64,000 nucleotides of DNA from Rhodocyclaceae bacterium (GCA_016791105.1 JAEUNM010000101.1:57105-121104), one strand, 5' to 3'; shown: positions 16,981 to 26,285, counted from the first letter of the stretch. Numbers and translations: made by a program. The notes: generated by a model from the letters alone, not told the origin.

Positions 16981-18117
16981 CTAGCGGCTGGCCAGTGCGG
17001 CACCGCGCGCATTGCCTGCTGCGCAACGTTCAAATACGTCCAGCATGGCATCCACCATGCCCGCGGCGGTAAATTTGCGTTCCACGATCAGCCGACCGGC
17101 ATCGCCGAAGCTACGCCCCAACATGTGATTGCGCCGCAGGCGGCGAATCGCATTGGCCAGCAGATCGGGCGCGCGCGGCGGCAGCAATAGTCCGGTTTCG
17201 CCGTCCGCAACGGCGTCGGATATCGCTCCCACGGTCGTCGAAATAACCGGCAGCCGCATCGCCATTGCCTGCACGATGGCCTGCGGCACGCCTTCGTTGG
17301 CCTGGGACGGCAGCACGAACAAATTCAGCGCGGCCAGCAACACCGGCACGTTTTCCTGGTGCCCTGGCATCAGTATGCGCTGGCGATAGGCAGAAGCTTG
17401 TCGGATCGCTTCCAGGTGCGGACGCAACGGTCCTTCGCCGGCGATCACCAAAGTCATGTCCGGATATGATCCCGCTACGCTTTCGAACGCCGCCAGTAAA
17501 TCTTCATGGCCCTTGCTGGCGGTCAGGTTGGCGGCAACGCCTATCATGTAGCCTTCAAGCGGAAGGTTCAGCGCCTTGCGCGCCTGCGCCTGCGTGGGCG
17601 CGGCCTGGGGCGAAAAGCGCGCCAGATCGATCCCGGTCGGCACCGACACGACGTGACTGAAATCCAGCCCCAGGGTGTCGATCAATTCCCGCCGCAGCGC
17701 TTCGCCGCTGGTCACGACGCGCCGCGCCGCCTTGCCGTATAGCCAGCAATTGCCGGCAGTGGCCTTGACCGGCGCGGACGAATGGCGCGTGCACACCACG
17801 GGCAAATTGCGCCGCACGAGGCGCACCGCCAGGCTGGCGAGCCAACTGTCGATGGAACCATGGGTGTTGATCAGGTCCACGTCGCGCGCCGCGTGCAGCC
17901 AGCGCGCCAGCGCGAACAAACCGCGCGGTGTTCTGGATTCGATAGGCAGGGCCGCGCTTTCAATACCCCAGGCGCGCGCCTCGACATGGATGCGTGCCGC
18001 GGGCGGTGCCAGCAGCGTAACGCGATGGCCGCGCTGCACCAAACCCGCGGCTTCGGTCAATATGCGGATCGCCGGCCCGCCCCAGCCAGATGACGATTCG
18101 GTATGAACTATGTGCAT
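16981..18117 (-). CDS. Glycosyltransferase family 4
   Basis: 378 residues from the ATG at 18117 (AGGAAAG upstream); the open frame reaches 18480 but the extra 121 residues are low-complexity and unlike any glycosyltransferase. The N-terminal Rossmann fold starts MHIVHTESSSGWGGPAIRILTEA, and the C-terminal domain has GVAANLTASKGHEDLL, the AGEGPLRPHLE loop and the E(x7)E region NEGVPQAIVQAMAMRLPVI. It is a retaining GT-B enzyme that probably transfers a sugar for LPS, a glycolipid or exopolysaccharide. The acceptor cannot be told; no polysaccharide cluster surrounds it. Confidence 0.88.
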   Translation of the reverse strand: MHIVHTESSSGWGGPAIRILTEAAGLVQRGHRVTLLAPPAARIHVEARAWGIESAALPIESRTPRGLFALARWLHAARDVDLINTHGSIDSWLASLAVRLVRRNLPVVCTRHSSAPVKATAGNCWLYGKAARRVVTSGEALRRELIDTLGLDFSHVVSVPTGIDLARFSPQAAPTQAQARKALNLPLEGYMIGVAANLTASKGHEDLLAAFESVAGSYPDMTLVIAGEGPLRPHLEAIRQASAYRQRILMPGHQENVPVLLAALNLFVLPSQANEGVPQAIVQAMAMRLPVISTTVGAISDAVADGETGLLLPPRAPDLLANAIRRLRRNHMLGRSFGDAGRLIVERKFTAAGMVDAMLDVFERCAAGNARGAALASR

Positions 18118-18253
18118 CGAATGGCTTTCCTGGCCCCGGCAGCGGACGGCGGCAGGATTGTAGCAGCCTGCCGCGGCGCAAAACGTGGTCATTCGACGCC
18201 CGCGGCCGCCATCCGGGTGGATCCGGCCGCACCGCTGGAAAGCCCGCCGGCCC

Positions 18254-19999
18254 TCAGATTTCTGCGCCGCGCAAATATTGGGCGCTGGTGCGCAACATTT
18301 GCGCGGCATGTTCGGACAGCACCGCCTGACGTTCGCGACTGGCCTCCGCGCTGGAACCGAGCAGCAGATCGCAGCGGGCAATCGCCGCGGCGAAACTATC
18401 GACGCAATTGTCGGGCCCGACGAGTCTGGTAATGCCGGCCCGCTCCAGTTTGGATTCGACCCTGTCGTTGGCTTCCGCAAGCACGACCTGCACGCCGCGC
18501 TATTCGAGTTTTTCGATCACTTCTTCCAGCGTCTGCAGGCCCGTAATGTCCATGAAGGGCACGCGGCGCAGGCGGATTACGAGTATGCGCGGATCGGTGT
18601 GGGTCTGCGCCAGCGAGCGCTCGAAATTTTCCACCGCGCCAAAAAAGAACGGGCCTTCAATCGAATAAATGAGCACGCCGGGCGGCAGTTTGAAGCGGCC
18701 GGAATAAACCAGTTCCATTTCCAGTTCCTGGCCCGACAATTGCTGCACTTCTACCGATGCCGCCATGCGGCGCATGAACTGCAGCGTCGCGATGATCACG
18801 CCGATATTGACCGCCACCACCAGATCGGAAAATACGGTCAGGAAAAAGGTGATGAGCAGCACCGCCACATCCGCGCGCGGCGCGCGCCGCATCATGTGGA
18901 AAAAGTGGCGCAACTCGCTCATGTTGTAGGCCACCAGGAACAGAATGGCGGCCAATGCGGCAAGTGGAATATTCGCCGCCAGCGGCGCCAGGAACAACAC
19001 GATGAGCACCAGTGTGGCGGCGTGCGTGATGCCGGCGAGCGGACTGCTGCCGCCATTGCGGACATTGGTGGCGGTGCGCGCGATGGCGCCGGTGGCCGCG
19101 AAACCGCCGAAAAGCGGTGCGACCATATTGGCGATACCCTGACCGATCAGTTCCTGGTTGGAGTCGTGTTTGGTGCCGGCCATGCCGTCGGCCACCACGG
19201 CCGACAGCAGCGATTCGATCGCTCCCAGCATGGCAATCGTGAACGCCGGCCCGATCAGTTCGACGATGCGGCCCGGACTGAGGTCCGGCAGCGCAAACTC
19301 GGGCAGTCCGCGCGGTATGCCGCCGAATGCACTGCCTATCGTCACCACGCCGTCGAACTGCAGCAAGGATTGCAAAACGGTCGCCGCCACCATCGCGATC
19401 ATCGGCCCCGGTATGCGCTTTATCCCCGGCAGGTGTGGCGCGACCAATACCAGCGCCAGGCTCAGGCAAGCGATGCCGGTGGTGGCCCAGTGCAATTGGG
19501 GCAATGCCAGCAGCAAATTCCAGAGTTTTTCGTGGAAGTGCTCGCCGCCCACGCGCGGTAGCCCGAAAAAGTCGCGCCACTGGCCGACCCAGATGATGAC
19601 GCCTATGCCGGCCGTAAACCCGACGATTACTGGCGCCGGAATGAATTTGATCACCCCGCCCAGTTTTGCCATGCCCATCGCCAACAGCATGGCCCCCGCC
19701 ATGAGCGTGGCGATTTGCAGACCGTCTATGCCGTAGCGCGTCGTGATGGCGGACAGGATGACGATGAAGGCGCCGGTCGGCCCGGCGATTTGCAGCCGGC
19801 TGCCGCCCAGCGCGGATACCAGAAAGCCCGCCACGATGGCCGTGTACAGGCCCTGCTCGGGCTTGGCGCCGGAGGCGATTGCAAATGCCATCGCGAGCGG
19901 CAGCGCAACCACGCCGACCACCACGCCGGATACCAGATTGGGCAACCAGTGCTCGCGCTTGAGCAAACCGGCACGTCGGGCATCGAGCAGGGCAATCAT
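18254..19999 (-). pseudogene. SulP-family anion transporter with STAS domain, interrupted by an in-frame amber codon
   Basis: The frame from ATG 19999 encodes the complete SulP membrane domain (opening REHWLPNLVSGVVVGVVALPLAMAFA) and the first part of a STAS domain. A TAG at 18500-18502, after ITGLQTLEEVIEKLE, stops it at 499 codons. The same frame continues without any shift as RGVQVVLAEANDRVESKLERAG to a TGA at 18254, exactly what a STAS domain should contain. So one base substitution explains the break. SulP proteins move sulfate, bicarbonate or other anions, and STAS is needed for folding and trafficking. It could be a recent pseudogene, a readthrough gene or a sequencing error. There is no good ribosome-binding site before the ATG. 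Confidence 0.85.
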
Positions 20000-20032
20000 T
20001 CGGAGGGCCGCGGAAAAAGAGGAAATAGCACA

Positions 20033-20053
20033 ATCACGTGCACATCACGTGAT
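20033..20053. promoter_or_regulatory. Repeated ATCACGTG element upstream of the SulP gene
   Basis: ATCACGTG occurs twice, starting 11 bases apart (20033 and 20044), the second as the full palindrome ATCACGTGAT. The spacing of about one helical turn and the position 34 bases before the SulP start suit a regulator binding site. The regulator is unknown. Confidence 0.4.
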
Positions 20054-20154
20054 AATGCGATGATAGCAATGCGCGCACCAACGAACGCCGCCAGCGCACC
20101 GGCGCCAGCCCCGATGCGGGAAAAAATGTTGCACTGCACATACACTTGTTGGAT

Positions 20155-21195
20155 TCAATCGACAGTTGCTGCCGGTCTTGCGCGCCGATATGAGCCGGGT
20201 TTGGACCCGGTCCATTTTTTGAATGCGCGGTGGAACCCGCTCGTTTCGGCGAAGCCAAGTTCGGCGGCTATGTCGTCCAGGCTCAAATCCGAATGGGCGA
20301 GGCGCGCGATCGCGAGGTCGCGCCGCAAATCGTCCTTGATGGTCTGATACGAGTCGCCATCCTGTTCCAGACGGCGGCGCAAGGTCGAAGCCGAGGTGTG
20401 CATGTGGCAGGCCAGGTCTGCAAAATCCGGCCAGGCCGCCGGTGCAATTTCGCGCAGGCGGCGCCGTATCTGTGCCGTCAGGCCGTCACTATTGCGGTAC
20501 TTGACCAGAAAATTGGCCGGCGCGCCGCGCAGGAACAGCTTCATCGTGCGTTCGTTCTGCACATTGGGCAGATCGAGAAAATCCGCCGCGAAACGTATGC
20601 AGGTTTGCGGGCGGTCGAAGCGCAGGCGCGGTGAAAACAGAACTTTCCACTCGCTACCGAAATCCGGTTCTGCACAGCGAAAATCTGCCGTATCGAGCGC
20701 GATGCGCCGCCGCACCAGCCAACAGGCCAGGCCGTGCACCATGAGCAGAAAGGTGCCGTAAGCAAACGCGCGCAGCGGCGCACCGCCAGCATTGCGCGGT
20801 TCGACCAGGGTGATGGTGGCGTAGTCGCCGTCGCGCAGCAACACCCCTTCGAGGTCATCCAGCAGCACGCGTAAAAAACGCAGGGTACGCCGCAGGGCAC
20901 GCTCCAGCGTATCGGCGTGGATCACGCTATGGCACAGCAGCGTAAAGGCGCCGTGCTTCATGCGCCGGCTGTCCATGCCGAAAAACTCGTCGTCGAGAAA
21001 TTGTGCAATGCGGTGCCACAGCGCCGCGTACTGCTGGGAAGACACGCGCGCCTGCGGCTGTTCGAGCAGATCGGCTGCGATGCCGGCATCCTGCACCAGC
21101 CGCACCGCATCGGCGGCCGACACCGACGCCAGCGCCTCCCGTACGAAAGCGATCGCAATGGTGCCTTTTTCGCGGCTGTCGGACACGGAGGCCAT
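20155..21195 (-). CDS. AraC-family transcriptional regulator with N-terminal arabinose-binding-like domain
   Basis: 346 residues from the ATG at 21195; a TTG at 21210 is an alternative start. The C-terminal ~100 residues hold the two helix-turn-helix motifs: FADLACHMHTSASTLRRRL and LSLDDIAAELGFAETSGFHR with the family ending FKKWTGSKPGSYRR. The N-terminal part resembles the PF12625-type sensor domain found in OruR/ArgR-like and fatty-acid-responsive regulators (AALWHRIAQFLDDEFFG, LLCHSVIHADTLERAL). It is divergent from the AMACR-like racemase gene, which is a likely target, in keeping with similar regulators of acyl-CoA and lipid pathways. That target is inferred from position. Confidence 0.88.
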   Translation of the reverse strand: MASVSDSREKGTIAIAFVREALASVSAADAVRLVQDAGIAADLLEQPQARVSSQQYAALWHRIAQFLDDEFFGMDSRRMKHGAFTLLCHSVIHADTLERALRRTLRFLRVLLDDLEGVLLRDGDYATITLVEPRNAGGAPLRAFAYGTFLLMVHGLACWLVRRRIALDTADFRCAEPDFGSEWKVLFSPRLRFDRPQTCIRFAADFLDLPNVQNERTMKLFLRGAPANFLVKYRNSDGLTAQIRRRLREIAPAAWPDFADLACHMHTSASTLRRRLEQDGDSYQTIKDDLRRDLAIARLAHSDLSLDDIAAELGFAETSGFHRAFKKWTGSKPGSYRRARPAATVD

Positions 21196-21365
21196 GCCAA
21201 ATTTTACCAATCAGCTTGACTGTTTCAGGCATGGCGCAGACAGCCCGGCGTTTTTAAACTTTGCTTTGGCGTAGGCTCGCCAGCTTGCATGGGACCGGCG
21301 CCCGCATGTTACGCTGCACCGCCGCAATCAAGGCTCCGAAAAGCTCCAGACAGAAGGAACAACTT

Positions 21366-21437
21366 ATGGCCAACGATTCAATTTACCACGCGCAGCCCGC
21401 CCCCGCGTTTCAGGTCCGACGGGGAGATGCAGCATGA
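21366..21437 (+). CDS. Short 23-residue leader ORF overlapping the racemase start
   Basis: An ATG at 21366 with AGAAGGAAC just upstream opens a frame MANDSIYHAQPAPAFQ... of 23 residues whose TGA overlaps the ATG of the next gene (ATGA). The ribosome-binding site is better than the one inside this ORF for the downstream gene, so it may couple translation into it. It could instead be an accidental frame. No family is recognised. Confidence 0.4.
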   Translation: MANDSIYHAQPAPAFQVRRGDAA

Positions 21438-22585
21438 GTACCGGCGGACCGCTCGCCGGCATCAAGGTACTGGAATTTGCCTCGCTGGGTCCAGGCCCCA
21501 TGGCCGCCATGCTGCTGGCCGACCTGGGCGCCGAAGTATTGCGCATCGAGCGCCAGGCCACGCCGGGCGCACCCGCCACGCGCGAGTTGTTCGCACCGGA
21601 ATTCGACGTCACGCGGCGCAGCCGCCGCATCGCCACGCTGAACCTCAAGCGTCCCGGCGCCATCGCGGCTGCGCTGCGGCTTGCCGCACGGGCCGACGTA
21701 CTGGTCGAAGGCTTCCGGCCCGGCGTGATGGAAAAGCTCGGCTTGGGGCCGAACGCCTGTTTCGCCGCCAACCCGCGCCTGGTCTATGGCCGCATGACGG
21801 GCTGGGGTCAGTTCGGCCCACTCTCTCAGACTGCTGGCCACGACATCAATTACATGTCGCTATCCGGCGCCTTGGCCGCGATCGGCCCGCCGCAAAAGCC
21901 CTTCCCCCCGCTCAATCTGGTTGCCGACGCAGGCGGCGGCGCCATGTTGCTGGCGCTGGGCGTCGTGGCGGCATTGCATGCGGTGCATGCCACGGGGCGC
22001 GGCCAGGTGGTCGATGCCGCCATGAGCGACGGCAGCGCGCTCATGATGAGCATGGTGCAGTCACTCAAAGCCATGGGCGATTTCCAGATGAAACGCGCCT
22101 CCAACTGGCTGGACGGCGGCGCCTACTTTTATGACACCTATTGTTGTGCGGACGGCAAGTGGTTGTCGGTCGGCGCGATCGAATCACAGTTCCACGCCGA
22201 ATTGCTGCAAAAGCTGGGGCTGGCGGTGGAGGACTTTGCCGGCCAGTGGGAGCGCGACACCTGGGCACAGCAGCGCGCTCGGCTGGCGGCAGTATTCATG
22301 ACGCGCACGCGCGACGCCTGGTGCGCGGAATTTGCAGGTAGCGACGCCTGCGTGGCCCCGGTTCTGGACATGGACGAAGCGCCGCTGCATCCGCACAATC
22401 AGGCGCGCGGTACTTTCGTGGAACTGGACGGAATCGTGCAGGCCGCGCCCGCCCCACGCTTCAGCGCCACCCCCTGCCCACCGCCGCGCGTGCCCACGCC
22501 GGTGGAATTTGGCGAACAAGTGCTGGCGGATTGGGGGCTGGACCAGCAAACCCTGGCCGCATTGAGGGAAAACGGCGCGCTCTGA
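21434..22585 (+). CDS. CaiB/BaiF family enzyme, alpha-methylacyl-CoA racemase-like
   Basis: 383 residues. The opening GPLAGIKVLEFASLGPGPMAA and ADLGAEVLRIER are standard for class III CoA-transferases and racemases. The motif GHDINYMSLSG (His136) together with NLVADAGGGAM (Asp165) matches the His/Asp catalytic pair of alpha-methylacyl-CoA racemase (AMACR/MCR), and the AGWGQ-like MTGWGQFGPL loop is present. It likely inverts 2-methyl-branched acyl-CoA, as needed for oxidation of branched or sterol-derived chains. The length fits racemases rather than the longer formyl-CoA transferases. It is divergent from the AraC-type regulator and preceded by a coupled leader ORF. Confidence 0.87.
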   Translation: MSTGGPLAGIKVLEFASLGPGPMAAMLLADLGAEVLRIERQATPGAPATRELFAPEFDVTRRSRRIATLNLKRPGAIAAALRLAARADVLVEGFRPGVMEKLGLGPNACFAANPRLVYGRMTGWGQFGPLSQTAGHDINYMSLSGALAAIGPPQKPFPPLNLVADAGGGAMLLALGVVAALHAVHATGRGQVVDAAMSDGSALMMSMVQSLKAMGDFQMKRASNWLDGGAYFYDTYCCADGKWLSVGAIESQFHAELLQKLGLAVEDFAGQWERDTWAQQRARLAAVFMTRTRDAWCAEFAGSDACVAPVLDMDEAPLHPHNQARGTFVELDGIVQAAPAPRFSATPCPPPRVPTPVEFGEQVLADWGLDQQTLAALRENGAL

Positions 22586-22604
22586 ACCCGCTCCGCAAGC
22601 AGGG

Positions 22605-22641
22605 CAAAAAATGCCGCGGGCGCCGGATCGGTCCGGCGCCC
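22605..22641 (-). terminator. Intrinsic terminator of the lipoprotein gene
   Basis: On the minus strand a perfect 10-bp GC-rich stem (22618-22627 with 22632-22641, loop tcgg) is followed after GCGGCA by six T. It lies 36 bases beyond the lipoprotein stop. On the plus strand no T run follows, so it mainly ends the minus-strand transcript, though the stem could also affect the convergent racemase message. Confidence 0.6.
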
Positions 22642-22676
22642 GGCTCGCATTCAGCTCGCTTGCGGCGCACCTGCAA

Positions 22677-23201
22677 TCAGCCGCCGAAGTGAAGCTGATA
22701 CTTGGCGCCATTGGAAAATACGCAGGCCCCCACGCCGCGCGCGGCGGCGGTCAGCACGTATTCGCAATTCACATAAGTGCCGCGATTGCCGCCGGCATTG
22801 GCGACCCCGCGCCGGCCGGCGCCCGGCAGGCGCGCCTCGCCGTACACCTGGCGATAAACATTGCCGAAGCCCGCTTCGCCGGCGCCGATACGGCTTGCCT
22901 CGCCGACCAGGGTTTCGCTGCCGGTGTTCAGTGTAAAGCGGCCGTGCCCGTTCAGGTTGTCGCTTACCAGCGCACTCAGCACGCCCATTTTGCCGGCCAC
23001 GTCATTGACCGGATAGAGCCGCGCTTCCAGTTGTGCCGGCTGCGGCTGGGCGGCCGGCAGCACGATGGCTTCGCCGCCGCCCGTGCCGGGATAGCTCACC
23101 TGGGGCGGATAGCGCGGGTCGATGGGCACGACATAGCAGCCGGCAAGCGACACGGCAGCCAGCAAACTTGCGAAAGTGCGCAACGGGAAAGTGGTGGTCA
23201 T
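22677..23201 (-). CDS. Small outer-membrane-type lipoprotein of unknown function
   Basis: 174 residues from the ATG at 23201. A signal peptide ends in the lipobox VSLAGC, with Cys22 as the lipidated residue. After a short proline-rich linker comes a beta-rich domain with GRFTLNTGSETLVGEASRI, YVNCEYVLTAAARGVGACVFSNGAKYQLHFG; two cysteines (in VNCEY and GACVF) could form a disulfide. The GETLVGEA and C-terminal SNGAxYxxxFG pattern resembles other small envelope proteins, but I do not assign a function. It is divergent from an XRE-type regulator gene with an inverted repeat in between, so it may be a target of that regulator. Confidence 0.8.
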   Translation of the reverse strand: MTTTFPLRTFASLLAAVSLAGCYVVPIDPRYPPQVSYPGTGGGEAIVLPAAQPQPAQLEARLYPVNDVAGKMGVLSALVSDNLNGHGRFTLNTGSETLVGEASRIGAGEAGFGNVYRQVYGEARLPGAGRRGVANAGGNRGTYVNCEYVLTAAARGVGACVFSNGAKYQLHFGG

Positions 23202-23295
23202 GGCGATGTCCGGTAGTGGATGACGCCCCCACTCTGGAGCAGGACAAGACAGGGTGCAAGCAAGCAATACCAAGTTGCGTAATATGGGTACTCAA

Positions 23296-23312
23296 GTATC
23301 AGATAGTGATAC
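23296..23312. promoter_or_regulatory. 6-bp inverted repeat, candidate operator
   Basis: GTATCA and TGATAC flank gatag, 9 bases before the regulator start. The symmetry and place between divergent genes suggest a binding site for the adjacent XRE-type protein. No -10/-35 assignment is secure. Confidence 0.45.
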
Positions 23313-23321
23313 GATCAGCCC

Positions 23322-24050
23322 ATGGCTTTCCCTACGCTATTCGACGCACTCAAGCTTCACTTCAAGGCCCGCGGCCTCACCTATGCCGATGCCGCACGCG
23401 CCCTGGACATATCCGAGGCCACAGTAAAGCGCATTTTTTCGCGGCGCGATTGTTCGCTGGATCGATTCGCCTCGCTGTGCGACCTGGTGCAGGTCGATCT
23501 GAGCGAGTTGGTGCGCGTACAACCGCGGCAGCGGCGTCTGCTCACGCAACTATCGCACGCGCAGGAACAAACTTTGGTGGCCGACCCGCGCCTGTTGCTG
23601 GTCGCGGTATGCGCGCTGAATCAGATGGGCATGGAGGACATGCTGGCCGCCTACCGGCTGGAGCGCGCCGAATGCACCACGCTGCTGCTGCGCCTGGAAG
23701 CGCTGGGCCTGCTGGAACTGCACCCGCACGACCGCATACGGCTCTGCGTGGCGCGCACCTTCGCCTGGATCCCCAACGGACCCATCATGCGCCACTTCAC
23801 GGCCCGGGCGGCCGACTATTTCGACCACCCCTTCGACGCAGCGGGCGAATCCATGCGCATCGTGAGCGTGCGCGTATCGCCAGCCGCCGCGGTGGGGCTG
23901 GTGGCGCGCCTGGAGCAGATCGCCCGCGATTATTCGGAGCAGCATGCGGCGGACGCGGTATTGCCGCTGGACGACCGGCCCGCGCTCAGCGTATGTCTCG
24001 CCGTGCGCCATTGGGAATCGCCGGAATTCCGCGCCATGAAGCGGGTCTGA
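23322..24050 (+). CDS. XRE-type helix-turn-helix regulator with C-terminal sensor-like domain
   Basis: 242 residues. An N-terminal helix-turn-helix of the Cro/XRE type is seen at about 18-65 (LTYADAARALDISEATVKRIFSRRD followed by LDRFASLCDLVQVDLSEL). The rest, about 75-242, is a helical region of unknown ligand with RHFTARAADYFDHPF and a final alpha/beta segment. Similar two-part proteins occur widely in proteobacteria without a known signal. The divergent lipoprotein gene and the inverted repeat between them suggest autoregulation. The HTH call is firm, the target is inferred. Confidence 0.83.
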   Translation: MAFPTLFDALKLHFKARGLTYADAARALDISEATVKRIFSRRDCSLDRFASLCDLVQVDLSELVRVQPRQRRLLTQLSHAQEQTLVADPRLLLVAVCALNQMGMEDMLAAYRLERAECTTLLLRLEALGLLELHPHDRIRLCVARTFAWIPNGPIMRHFTARAADYFDHPFDAAGESMRIVSVRVSPAAAVGLVARLEQIARDYSEQHAADAVLPLDDRPALSVCLAVRHWESPEFRAMKRV

Positions 24051-24056
24051 GGGCTC

Positions 24057-24107
24057 GCAGCGCAAGCGCCACCTGCAAACTGGCGGCTTGCGACGCGCTG
24101 CATATTT
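24057..24107 (+). terminator. Possible terminator after the XRE-type gene
   Basis: A long imperfect hairpin (gcagcgcaagcgcca pairing with tggcggcttgcg and cgctgc, with small bulges) begins about 7 bases after the stop and is followed by atattt. It could terminate the plus-strand transcript before the convergent cyclase gene. Confidence 0.35.
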
Positions 24108-24134
24108 GAAGCCCCCGCGCGCTCGCGCGATGTT

Positions 24135-26285
24135 TCAGCCGTTCGCGGCGTGCGCGTGCGGGGTATATTCGCCGAACAGACAAATGCGGTCGCGTCCGCT
24201 CTCTTTGGCGCGATAAAGTGCGCTGTCGGCGGCGCGCATCAAACTGTCGCGGTCGCGCCCGTGGGCCGGACATTGCGCCAGACCGACCGACACCGTGATC
24301 GGCTCGAGCAGGCGGCCGCCGCTGGACAGGCGCAGTGCGGCAATGTCGCGGCGTATCGCCTCGAAACGTTCGTGCGCGTCTTCGATCGCCGAATCCGGCA
24401 GTACGCAGGCAATTTCTTCGCCGCCGTAGCGGCAGGCGATATCGCTCTTGCGCAGCGAATCCTGCACCACGCCGGCCACCGCCTTGAGCACGCTATCGCC
24501 CGCCTCGTGACCATAGGTGTCGTTGAAGCGCTTGAAGTGGTCGATGTCCAGCATGGCGACGGCAAGTTGTTCGCCGCTACGCAGGCAACGGTGCAGTTCG
24601 CGCGGCAAGGCGTCGTCCAGATAGCGCCGGTTGAACAGCCCGGTCAGCGCGTCGCGCGTCGCCTGTTCGCGCAGCAGCACGCGCAGGCGCAAGTTCCACA
24701 GGCCGAGCTTGATGGTTTCAGAAAACAATTCGGCCGCACGTTCCACGCTGGTGACCGACATGACGCCGTTTTGCAGCGTCACCACCCCCAATAGTTCGCC
24801 CTGCACCATCAAGGGGATGCACATGCCTCCTGTTTCGGACGATTCCCGACAATGCGCACAGACCGCCCCGACGCCGCGCACGCCTTCCGAATAATGGGTC
24901 TGGCCACGGCGCACCGCCCAACATTCCGATTCCGTGAATACCGCCGGCGCGGACAGGCTGTCATGCCAGCGCGCCACCGTCGCCAGCATGCCGGCATCGG
25001 AGGTGCGCACGGCAAGGCTGCCGGCCACCGGGGCGAATAATTCGGCTGCACAGTTTTCGATCACGCGGAACGCTTCGGCCGGCGATTCGCAGGACTGCAT
25101 CAGATCCGACAGCCGCGCCACCAGCCGCGTTTCGCGTTCGCGCGCCTGCAGTTCCTGCACCGTGCGCGACAACTGTTCGTTGGCTTCGCTCAGTTCCTTG
25201 CGCGCGCGCCGGCGCTCGGTAATGTCCGTCACCATGGCCACCGCGCCGCGATAGGCGCCGGATTCATCCACGATGGGCCCGGTCGCCATTTCCACCCAGA
25301 GCGCACTGCCATCGCTGCGGTACAGTTTGAATTCGTGCTGTTCGCGCACCCCGGCGCGGCGCCGCTCGACGTTGTGCAAGGCGATTTCGCGCCCTTCTTC
25401 GTCCATGAAATCGAATATCGGCCGGCCCAGCATGCTGTCTGCGCTGTAGCGCAACATCTGGGCAAATTTGGCATTGACCAGGCGGGTAACGTTGTGTTCG
25501 TCGATCACCCAGACGCCTTCCTCGGCGGTTTCGACGATATCACGGTAACGCCGCTCACCGGCGCGCAAGCTGGCCTGCGCGGTATCGAGCTGTTCCAGGT
25601 GATCGGCAATCTGCACCCGATAATTCTGGAACGCCCGTGCCAGTTCGCCCACTTCGTCCTTGCGCTCGATTTCCTGCGCGACTACGTCGTCGTTGCCGCC
25701 GGTGCCGGCATTTTCGATGCGATCTATCATCGCCTCGAGCGGACGCGTCAGGACGCGGTGGAATACGAACAGCAGCATGATGGCCAGCGCCAGGTTGCGC
25801 GCCACGCCCAGCGCGAGCGTAAGCGCTGCCCGGCGCAGGATGCGCGCATAAATTTCGGCGCGGTCCAGGTGCAGTTGCAGCACGCCGACGCGCTTGCCGA
25901 AGTTGCTCGCCAGCAGATCGGTAGCGTAAGGCGCCTCGGCGCGCATATGGGGCGCGATCCAGGCCGCCAGCGCACTGCGCGCAGCGGAACGGTGGCGCTC
26001 CGCCAGCACTTCGCCGAAATCGCTGGTAATTTGCGCCTGCACCACGCCCGGCGTTTCGACCAGACTATTCACCACGCCGCGCGCGGCTTCCTGATTCAGG
26101 TGATAAGCGGCCTGGGCGGCCGGCGCCGCGAGGGACTGCAACAACTGCGCGCCAAGGTTGCGCTCGGTTTCGTCCTCTTCGATGAAGTCGTACGCGATCT
26201 GCACGCAACTGGACAGCACCCCCAACAACAAGGCGCAAATTACCGCGTAGCGCGTCTGCAGCAGGGAAATTCGCGATATGCGCAT
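24135..26285 (-). CDS. Membrane diguanylate cyclase with HAMP, PAS, GAF and GGDEF domains
   Basis: 716 residues from the ATG at 26285. A transmembrane helix (about 8-30), a periplasmic sensor region (about 30-145) and a second helix (about 150-175) are followed by HAMP, PAS (YRDIVETAEEGVWVIDEHN...), a GAF-like region and a GGDEF domain. The active-site loop reads GGEEI at about 621-625, an active variant, and an inhibitory RxxD site (RKSD) lies five residues before it. It makes cyclic di-GMP in response to a periplasmic or cytoplasmic signal. It starts 10 bases after a periplasmic binding protein gene, which could present ligand to the sensor. Confidence 0.93.
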   Translation of the reverse strand: MRISRISLLQTRYAVICALLLGVLSSCVQIAYDFIEEDETERNLGAQLLQSLAAPAAQAAYHLNQEAARGVVNSLVETPGVVQAQITSDFGEVLAERHRSAARSALAAWIAPHMRAEAPYATDLLASNFGKRVGVLQLHLDRAEIYARILRRAALTLALGVARNLALAIMLLFVFHRVLTRPLEAMIDRIENAGTGGNDDVVAQEIERKDEVGELARAFQNYRVQIADHLEQLDTAQASLRAGERRYRDIVETAEEGVWVIDEHNVTRLVNAKFAQMLRYSADSMLGRPIFDFMDEEGREIALHNVERRRAGVREQHEFKLYRSDGSALWVEMATGPIVDESGAYRGAVAMVTDITERRRARKELSEANEQLSRTVQELQARERETRLVARLSDLMQSCESPAEAFRVIENCAAELFAPVAGSLAVRTSDAGMLATVARWHDSLSAPAVFTESECWAVRRGQTHYSEGVRGVGAVCAHCRESSETGGMCIPLMVQGELLGVVTLQNGVMSVTSVERAAELFSETIKLGLWNLRLRVLLREQATRDALTGLFNRRYLDDALPRELHRCLRSGEQLAVAMLDIDHFKRFNDTYGHEAGDSVLKAVAGVVQDSLRKSDIACRYGGEEIACVLPDSAIEDAHERFEAIRRDIAALRLSSGGRLLEPITVSVGLAQCPAHGRDRDSLMRAADSALYRAKESGRDRICLFGEYTPHAHAANG

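Noticed and set aside
18118..18480. N-terminal extension of the glycosyltransferase
   Set aside because: The added residues are Arg/Pro/Cys-rich, overlap the SulP end on the same strand and lack a ribosome-binding site; the ATG at 18117 is supported.
18185..19561. 458-codon open frame on the plus strand
   Set aside because: Opposite the SulP gene, which is clearly the real reading despite its amber codon.
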